Notes under the pieces: model-generated
The model's input: only the letters and a program-made list of their open reading frames with translations
What the model was told of the DNA's origin: nothing
Databases searched by the model: none
Assembly: GCF_001653565.1 (NCBI RefSeq)
Contig: NZ_LYPB01000094.1
Location: 1 to 64,000, forward strand
From: Paenibacillus oryzisoli
GTDB taxonomy: Bacteria > Bacillota > Bacilli > Paenibacillales > NBRC-103111
DNA length: 64,000 nt
Direction: 5' to 3'
Program-made: the position numbers and the translations under genes
Part shown: piece by piece, positions 59,047-64,000 of the stretch
How the letters are laid out: every line of letters starts with the position of its first letter
How positions within the stretch are numbered: position 1 is the first letter of the stretch

Positions 59047-60621
59047 TTAACAATCACTTCTTACAAGTAAGGCGACATTTTCTACGTGTGTCGTCCAAGG
59101 AAACATATCCACCGGCGTCACCTCCGCGACGCCGTAACCGCCATCGACCAGCACGCGCAGGTCGCGCGCGAGTGTCGACGCGGAGCACGACACGTACACC
59201 ACGCGCCGCGGCTGCAGCTCGAGGATGGTCGCCAGCAACGCCGGGTCGCAACCTTTACGCGGCGGGTCGACCACAATCACGTCAGGCCGAACGCCCTGAC
59301 GTGTCCACTCCGGCAGGACGACCTCGGCGGGTCCTGCCTCGAAGTGCACGTTCGTCATGCCGTTTAACTCGGCATTCTTACGTGCATCGGAGATCGCCTC
59401 TTCGACGATCTCGACGCCGTACACCTGTCCCGCGCGCTGCGCTAGGAACAGAGAAATCGTGCCGATGCCGCAGTAGGCATCGACCACAACCTCATCGCCG
59501 GTCAACGCGGCGTACTCCAAAGCTTTCCCGTACAAGACTTCCGTCTGGACGGGGTTCACTTGAAAGAAGGATCGCGCGGAAATGGCAAATTTCACTTCGC
59601 CGATATAGTCATAGATGACCTCGCTGCCCCACAGGACGCGCGTCTCATCCCCAAAAATAACATTGGTCTGTCTCACATTAATGTTATGGCAAATGCTCTT
59701 CACCGCAGGCAGAGCCTCGCGAATGCCAGCAATCCACTCGTCCGCACGCGGAATCTCCGACCCATTGGTTACCAACACAACCATGACCTCACCCGTGCGG
59801 AAGCCGACTTTGACGACGACATGGCGCAGCAGCCCAGACCCCGTCTCTTCACTATAGGCGCGAATGCCTAAGCGCGAGCCGATCTCTTTCACACGCGCAA
59901 CGACTTCATCGTTAGCCGCATGCTGAATCAGGCACTCTTCCATGTCGATGATGCGATGACTGCCCTGCGCATAGAATCCTCCGATGAGGCCGCCCTGCTC
60001 TTCCCCAAAAGGAACCTGAGCCTTGTTCCGATATCTCCACGGATCGCTCATCCCAAGCGTAGGATGAACAACAATCCCTTGACCTTGCTCTTCATCTTCG
60101 CTTTCACCGGTTCGGCCGATTGTCGGCTCACCCGCCACAGCCAACTTCCCAATCCGCACCAAATTATCAATAACCTGCTGACGCTTCACGCGCAACTGCG
60201 CCTCATAACTCAAATGCTGCAACTGACAGCCACCGCACTCATCATAAATCACACAGTCGGGAGCCACACGATCCGAACTCACCGATAGCAGTTCCACCAA
60301 AGAAGCATACCCATACTGCTTTTTCAGATGCCCTACCTTAACCAATGCACGCTCACCCGGCAGCGCCCCCGCGACAAAAAGGGTAAAGCCGTTCACACGG
60401 CCCACCCCTTCGCCATCATGACTGATCCCAATAATCTCAGCCTCGTATTGCTTTCCGATCTGCACAGGCAAGCCTGCCATCCAAGCTGGCATTTCTTTTT
60501 TCCCTTTGCTGTTACCATTCCCTCTGTTCCCTGCCGAACTCCCTGCTCTTCCAGTAGATCCCGACCTGCCACTACCTCTATGTTTACCTGGCGCCGAGCC
60601 AGATGTACCTTTTGCTCTCAT
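59047..60621 (-). CDS. rlmD: 23S rRNA (uracil-5-)-methyltransferase, RlmD/RumA type
   Basis: 524 aa. A Gly/Ser/Arg-rich tail (residues 1-45) precedes a TRAM domain (~50-110), then [4Fe-4S] ligands DECGGCQLQHLSYE, SAM-binding VVDAYCGIGTISLFLAQ, DPPRKGCDPALL and the catalytic Cys in VVYVSCSASTLARDL. It makes 5-methyluridine in 23S rRNA with SAM. Paralogues may instead be TrmFO-independent tRNA enzymes. Markedly GC-rich against the island to its left, marking the return to core DNA. The region's reverse strand shows only shadows. Confidence 0.93.
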   Translation of the reverse strand: MRAKGTSGSAPGKHRGSGRSGSTGRAGSSAGNRGNGNSKGKKEMPAWMAGLPVQIGKQYEAEIIGISHDGEGVGRVNGFTLFVAGALPGERALVKVGHLKKQYGYASLVELLSVSSDRVAPDCVIYDECGGCQLQHLSYEAQLRVKRQQVIDNLVRIGKLAVAGEPTIGRTGESEDEEQGQGIVVHPTLGMSDPWRYRNKAQVPFGEEQGGLIGGFYAQGSHRIIDMEECLIQHAANDEVVARVKEIGSRLGIRAYSEETGSGLLRHVVVKVGFRTGEVMVVLVTNGSEIPRADEWIAGIREALPAVKSICHNINVRQTNVIFGDETRVLWGSEVIYDYIGEVKFAISARSFFQVNPVQTEVLYGKALEYAALTGDEVVVDAYCGIGTISLFLAQRAGQVYGVEIVEEAISDARKNAELNGMTNVHFEAGPAEVVLPEWTRQGVRPDVIVVDPPRKGCDPALLATILELQPRRVVYVSCSASTLARDLRVLVDGGYGVAEVTPVDMFPWTTHVENVALLVRSDC

Positions 60622-60707
60622 AATTCCCTCACTTAATTCTAGCTAAAATTAATCATTCATCTCTTCGTCGAAGCTTCCCGGCAAAAAAGGTGGGAGAAAG
60701 TTTCCCC

Positions 60708-61685
60708 CTACTCCTCATCATGCCCATTCCCATGCCCCTTCAAATGAAACGGCGTGGTCAAAGCCTCAAGAAATTTCTTTTTATAAATCGACTGACCCGA
60801 CTCATCCACGATCACCTGCAAATGGCTCTGCAAATTCGTCATCACACATGGCAATGTCCCGCCGAACTCTCCATCGAGATTCAACTGAACATAATCCGGG
60901 GAGTTAATCTCAATATGATTGGTCTGAAAATAAATCAGATTCGGATCACTCAAATGCTCGCCGCGCAGCGCCAGTGAGACGATACGGATGAATTCTGCCA
61001 GATTGCATTTCTTCAAAATAATCACGTCGAACATGCCATCATTAATGTTGGCTTCCGGAGCCAACTTCTCGAAGCCGCCAACGGAGTTGGTGTTGCCCAC
61101 GAGGAAGAGCATGACTTCTTCATGCATCTCGCGATCGCCGGCTTTGATATAGAGCTCGATGGGCTTCAGCCTAGGCAGCTTCTCGAGTCCCTTCATATAA
61201 TAGGCCAACTGGCCGATCATGGTTTTGAGCTTGCTCGGGACTTCATACGTCAGCTCGGTCATCGAGCCGCCCCCAGCGATGTTGATGAAGTAGCGGTTGT
61301 TGATTTTGCCTACATCGATCGAGGTTGAATACTGCTGAATGATGAGGTCGCAGGCATACTCCAAGTTCTTAGGGATACCAAGCGCACGCGCAAAATCATT
61401 CGTCGTCCCTAGCGGCAAAATACCCAGCGGCGGTCTGCCTTCTCTCTCGGCCATGCCGTTGACGACTTCGCAGATCGTGCCATCGCCGCCAGCTGCGATG
61501 ATGAGATCGAACCCTCGTCGCACAGCTTCGGTCGCTGCAAGTGTGGCATCTCCTTCACCGATGGTCGCGTGAGCGGACGTCTCGAACCCGCCGCGCTCCA
61601 AGCGCTGGAGAATTTCGGGCAATCTTTTTTTCATTTCTTCCCGGCCTGAAGTCGGATTATAGATCAATCGTGCTCGTTTGACCAC
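60708..61685 (-). CDS. diacylglycerol kinase-like lipid kinase (DgkB/YegS family)
   Basis: 325 aa. Opens RARLIYNPTSGREEMKKRLP; the nucleotide motif AAGGDGTICEVVNGMA and LGTTNDFARALGIPKN are classic for DAG/sphingosine-kinase catalytic domains. C-terminal VNLDGEFGGTLPCVM fits the beta-sandwich domain. Phosphorylates diacylglycerol or a related lipid at the membrane; recycles DAG from lipoteichoic acid synthesis in Bacillales. Starts 1-2 nt after the CbiX-like stop, co-transcribed with it. Same strand as rlmD 86 nt later. Confidence 0.92.
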   Translation of the reverse strand: MVKRARLIYNPTSGREEMKKRLPEILQRLERGGFETSAHATIGEGDATLAATEAVRRGFDLIIAAGGDGTICEVVNGMAEREGRPPLGILPLGTTNDFARALGIPKNLEYACDLIIQQYSTSIDVGKINNRYFINIAGGGSMTELTYEVPSKLKTMIGQLAYYMKGLEKLPRLKPIELYIKAGDREMHEEVMLFLVGNTNSVGGFEKLAPEANINDGMFDVIILKKCNLAEFIRIVSLALRGEHLSDPNLIYFQTNHIEINSPDYVQLNLDGEFGGTLPCVMTNLQSHLQVIVDESGQSIYKKKFLEALTTPFHLKGHGNGHDEE

Positions 61686-61686
61686 T

Positions 61687-62469
61687 CTATGTCATCCCCT
61701 GTTCATCGTATGGGAATACGGAGGCAATCTGCCCCTCCATCCATTTGGAAATTTGCGGACTCGGCAACAAAGCCCGTCCATGATACTTATAGGTTAACCC
61801 TTCCAAACGGGAAGGAATCACTTTCTGTGTAAAATACCCTTCACTTAGAAAAAGCGGTGCAATAATCACCTTATACGTCGGCTTCTCTCGGGCCCACCAA
61901 GCCATCTTCTCGGCTAGCTGATCCGGCAAAAGCATCGCAATATCCGCCTCGGCGAAGCCGCCTAACACCTTCACCCGCTCCGCGAGTTGCGTAAGTCCTT
62001 GGCGCCACTTCTGGTGGAAGCCCTCTTCCTTACTCCCATGCCCCACCAACAGCAGAATCTCTTCCTGGGGCGACACGGACAGCTCTGCAATTTTGCCATA
62101 AAGAATGGCTGCAATATCGGGATGATCATCAATCGGCGACGTGAAGTGAATGCGCGCACGTATATCTAAGAGCTCCATGTCGGTTTCGAGCACCGGCTCG
62201 GGAATAACCCCTAACGCGTAGCTGATCTCATCAATATGTGTACTCCCAGAGGACACGAACAGCGGAACGACGATGATATCAGTCACGCCTTGTGCCTCTA
62301 AACTGTAAATGCCATCTTGTATCAATCTACCTTCGACAAGTTCCAAATAGGACGCATAAATGGGCATAGCATCCGGCATCCGAACCGCATTCACGGCATC
62401 CTCCACCAGCTGCACCCAACCCTCATCACGGGATCCATGGCTAATAACTAGCACACCATATTTACTCAT
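61687..62469 (-). CDS. CbiX/SirB-type chelatase (sirohydrochlorin cobalt/ferrochelatase)
   Basis: 260 aa from the ATG giving MSKYGVLVISHGSRDEGW, with GGGGGAATT ahead. Two tandem CbiX domains are visible: VISHGSRDEGW and LLVGHGSKEEGF carry the metal-binding His. Sequence such as YLELVEGRLIQDGI and LFLSEGYFTQKVIP matches. Inserts Fe2+ or Co2+ into sirohydrochlorin for siroheme or cobalamin; siroheme serves sulfite reductase, a possible link to cysDN elsewhere. Neighbours are unrelated housekeeping genes. Confidence 0.87.
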   Translation of the reverse strand: MSKYGVLVISHGSRDEGWVQLVEDAVNAVRMPDAMPIYASYLELVEGRLIQDGIYSLEAQGVTDIIVVPLFVSSGSTHIDEISYALGVIPEPVLETDMELLDIRARIHFTSPIDDHPDIAAILYGKIAELSVSPQEEILLLVGHGSKEEGFHQKWRQGLTQLAERVKVLGGFAEADIAMLLPDQLAEKMAWWAREKPTYKVIIAPLFLSEGYFTQKVIPSRLEGLTYKYHGRALLPSPQISKWMEGQIASVFPYDEQGMT

Positions 62470-62565
62470 TCCAAATTCCCCCACCCGTACGAACTAAGCC
62501 TATCTTCCTATGCTAACGAAAGTGGTCATCTATGTCAATTTGAGGTCTGCTTAAACAGAGAAAAA

Positions 62566-62582
62566 CCCCGCATTACACGAGG
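62566..62582 (-). terminator. terminator of yerC
   Basis: CCTCG-N7-CGGGG (one G-U pair) followed by TTTTTCTC on the minus strand, 28 nt after the stop. Confidence 0.6.
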
Positions 62583-62609
62583 TAATACAGGATTCTGCAA
62601 AGTCATTAT

Positions 62610-62900
62610 TTAACGATTCAAACGATCCAACGTCAACACATAACCATCGTTCCCGTAATTCAGGCACCTTTTGACCCGCGAAATGGTTGCTGTTGAAGCT
62701 CCCGTTTCCGCTTCGATCTGGTTATACGTGCATCCTTTGCGCAGCATGCGAGCTACTTCAAGGCGCTGCGAAAGCGACTGAATTTCGTTAACGGTACACA
62801 AGTCGTCAAAAAAGACGTAACACTCTTCAATATCCTTCAACGTTAGTACAGCTTCGAAAAGCTGGTCTATGGCTTTATCATTTAATTTTTTTAATTGCAT
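62610..62900 (-). CDS. yerC: YerC/YecD-type TrpR-family repressor
   Basis: 96 aa, full length for the family. The Trp-repressor fold is seen in CTVNEIQSLSQRLEVARMLR and the reading head YNQIEAETGASTATISRVKR. The family is near-universal in Bacillales but its regulon is not well defined. Helices are continuous and no tryptophan-binding pocket is evident. The 62901-63139 gap upstream holds an imperfect AGGAT/ATCCT pair near 63124 and no gene. Confidence 0.88.
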   Translation of the reverse strand: MQLKKLNDKAIDQLFEAVLTLKDIEECYVFFDDLCTVNEIQSLSQRLEVARMLRKGCTYNQIEAETGASTATISRVKRCLNYGNDGYVLTLDRLNR

Positions 62901-63139
62901 CTGCTGTCAACTCCCGGTCAAAAAGCATGTTGGCTTCGTGGTTCTCTAAGCTCCTGTGTATCATTCGACACGTCCTGGGTAATTCCTTCCTTTAGGATTG
63001 CAGAACGTTAAAATTTCTATGCGTTAATTGACTAAATAGCAACAAATCCCCATGACCCGTGACATTCGTCCATACCAAAGGTAGGCAAGTGACATATCCT
63101 GTAGGAGACAAATCTGATAAAAAAGGATCGTGAATCCTA

Positions 63140-63769
63140 GTGACCAACCCAAGACAACAAATTATTGGTAATGGCGCAAATCGTCCTGAAGTAGAAACAA
63201 GGAGCTTAACCCTTCCAGGTGAAGGCTTCGGTCAGTACCCCGGCTTAGGCGGTGGCAATCCCTTCGGTGGTGGCGGCTTTGAAGGCGGCGGTGGCTTCTT
63301 CGGCGGCCCTCCTGCAGGCGGCAATGCCGGTGGCGGCTTCTTTGGCGGCGGCGGTGGTGGCGGTAATGCAGGCGGTGGTTTATTTGGCGGTGGCGGTGGT
63401 AGTACCGGTGGTGGTGGCGGCGGTAACTTCCTAAGCAATCTCCTTGGCGGCGGCGGTGGTAGCGCTGGCGGTTCTTCGAACCCGCTTAGCGGCTTAAATA
63501 TTAAGCAAATCTCCGGCTTCGTTGAGCGGATGGGTGGTATTGACGGCATCATCGGCACGATGGGCAAAGTTCAGAAGTTCATGTCGACATTCCAGCAAAT
63601 GGCACCGATGGTGAAGACACTCCTTGGCTCCGTCGGCAAAGGAAAGGTTGCTTCTGGCGACGTAGAGGAAGTCTTCCGTCCGAAACGCAAACGCCGTAAG
63701 AAATCCGGCACGGGTAAAAGGCGCAAAGGCCGCTCCACCTCTGGCACGGCTAAACGCAAGCGCAGATAG
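63140..63769 (+). CDS. VrrA/YqfQ-like glycine-rich basic protein, 209 aa
   Basis: GTG start with AAAGGATCG ahead; the ribosome site lies in a small AGGAT/ATCCT hairpin. Residues ~30-115 are Gly runs (FGGGGGGGNAGGGLFGGGG) built from GGC/GGT codons, a length-variable minisatellite-like stretch. Residues ~120-165 match the YqfQ/VrrA block (FVERMGGIDGIIGTMGKVQK). The tail is Lys/Arg-rich (RPKRKRRKKSGTGKRRKGRS). In Bacillus anthracis vrrA carries a variable-number repeat used for typing. Surface or spore association is inference. Confidence 0.8.
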   Translation: MTNPRQQIIGNGANRPEVETRSLTLPGEGFGQYPGLGGGNPFGGGGFEGGGGFFGGPPAGGNAGGGFFGGGGGGGNAGGGLFGGGGGSTGGGGGGNFLSNLLGGGGGSAGGSSNPLSGLNIKQISGFVERMGGIDGIIGTMGKVQKFMSTFQQMAPMVKTLLGSVGKGKVASGDVEEVFRPKRKRRKKSGTGKRRKGRSTSGTAKRKRR

Positions 63770-63790
63770 CGCTTCCCACACATTCATAAA

Positions 63791-63821
63791 AGGCTCCCCG
63801 TCTTCATAGACGGAGGAGCCT
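63791..63821. terminator. bidirectional terminator between convergent genes
   Basis: AGGCTCC-CCGTC / GACGG-AGGAGCCT hairpin with flanking T/A runs, between the VrrA-like gene and the partial SLH gene. Confidence 0.75.
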
Positions 63822-63833
63822 CTTTACATGTTG

Positions 63834-64000
63834 CTATTTTTTCAATGATCTTAAAATAATTGCTGAAGCCTCCGCACGCGTTGATACCCCTTGCGGTTTC
63901 AAGGTGCCGTCTTGGTAACCATTCAATAACCCTTTCGAAGTCAAGACAGCTACTGCTCCCTGTGCCCACTCCGATATCGCTGAGTTATCGGTGAATCCCG
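63834..64000 (-). CDS. C-terminal SLH domain of an S-layer-anchored protein (partial)
   Basis: The minus strand enters from the right edge in frame and reads GFTDNSAISEWAQGAVAVLT, then SKGLLNGYQDGTLKPQGVST, RAEASAIILRSL and a stop at 63834. This is a complete SLH repeat (xxWAQxAVxxLxxxGLLNGYxDGTxxPxxxxTRAEAxxII). The protein's start and type lie outside the window. It is the third SLH-type protein in 64 kb. Confidence 0.87.
   Translation of the reverse strand, partial: GFTDNSAISEWAQGAVAVLTSKGLLNGYQDGTLKPQGVSTRAEASAIILRSLKK

Noticed and set aside
59088..59618. Long open frames opposite rlmD
   Set aside because: They are shadows of a GC-rich gene, with Arg/Pro-rich low-complexity translations and no ribosome sites.
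63240..63480. Possible CRISPR-like repetitive array
   Set aside because: The repeats are in-frame glycine codons without spaced, constant-length repeat-spacer structure.
63232..63567. Proline-rich frame opposite the VrrA-like gene
   Set aside because: It is the complement of the glycine codon runs and has no independent support.

Overview
The window looks like chromosomal DNA of a Paenibacillus-type member of the Bacillales. The evidence is a Firmicute-style 16S rRNA leader, several S-layer-homology (SLH) proteins, a protein with copper-amine-oxidase-N repeats, a YerC/TrpR-like repressor, YqfQ/VrrA-like and CcdA-like proteins, many two-component systems and frequent AGGAGG ribosome binding sites. 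No transposase, CRISPR array or tRNA gene was recognised. Base composition is mixed: 0-20 kb and 44-58 kb are AT-richer, while the exopolysaccharide cluster and rlmD are GC-richer.

Layout. 0-9 kb: 5' end of a 16S rRNA gene with its leader and promoter, an unknown gene, an ABC exporter fused to a cyclic-nucleotide-binding domain, a TOTE-type primase-helicase, a decayed toxin-antitoxin pair, an SLH/GH18 protein and a DUF6155 protein. 9-14.4 kb: a LuxR-type protein, a NarL-type two-component pair, a YgjP-like metallopeptidase with an alpha/beta hydrolase, and a Cthe_2159-like lipoprotein. 14.5-17.2 kb: cysDN for sulfate activation, with a decayed APS-kinase tail on CysN. 17.5-20.4 kb: an ADP-ribose operon of NrtR-like Nudix regulator, NADAR, macrodomain (frameshifted) and bacterial PARG.

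20.7-36.5 kb is one long minus-strand run. A putative glycosidase, a HEAT-repeat membrane protein, a processive GT2 synthase, an atypical receiver protein, a UDP-sugar dehydrogenase, GlmS, a GlmU N-terminal half, GlmM and two exported proteins form what looks like a self-contained amino-sugar exopolysaccharide system. A sensor kinase/regulator pair lies downstream. 36.9-40.5 kb holds thiol-redox genes (peroxiredoxin-like, CcdA-like, small thioredoxin-like) and a second OmpR-type pair. 40.8-44 kb encodes a giant SLH protein.

44.4-59 kb is an accessory island: an unknown gene with a divergent XRE regulator, a membrane-anchored Mrr-like nuclease, and a four-gene cassette (McrB-like, McrC-like, MazG-like, DUF2075 nuclease-helicase) with a nearby membrane protein. 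The cassette is bracketed by two near-identical copies, about 0.96 kb each, of a zeta-toxin/antitoxin module. A short remnant of an rlmD-type gene abuts the left end, and the intact rlmD lies just beyond the right end. 59-64 kb returns to housekeeping genes: rlmD, a diacylglycerol kinase-like gene, cbiX-like, yerC, a glycine-rich VrrA-like gene and the 3' end of another SLH gene.

The strongest candidates for a poorly described system are the exopolysaccharide cluster, the McrBC/MazG/DUF2075 cassette between toxin-antitoxin repeats, and the Nudix-NADAR-macro-PARG operon. Five genes look broken or degenerate: the RelE-like toxin, the macrodomain gene, the CysC tail of CysN, the retropepsin-like gene and the rlmD remnant.
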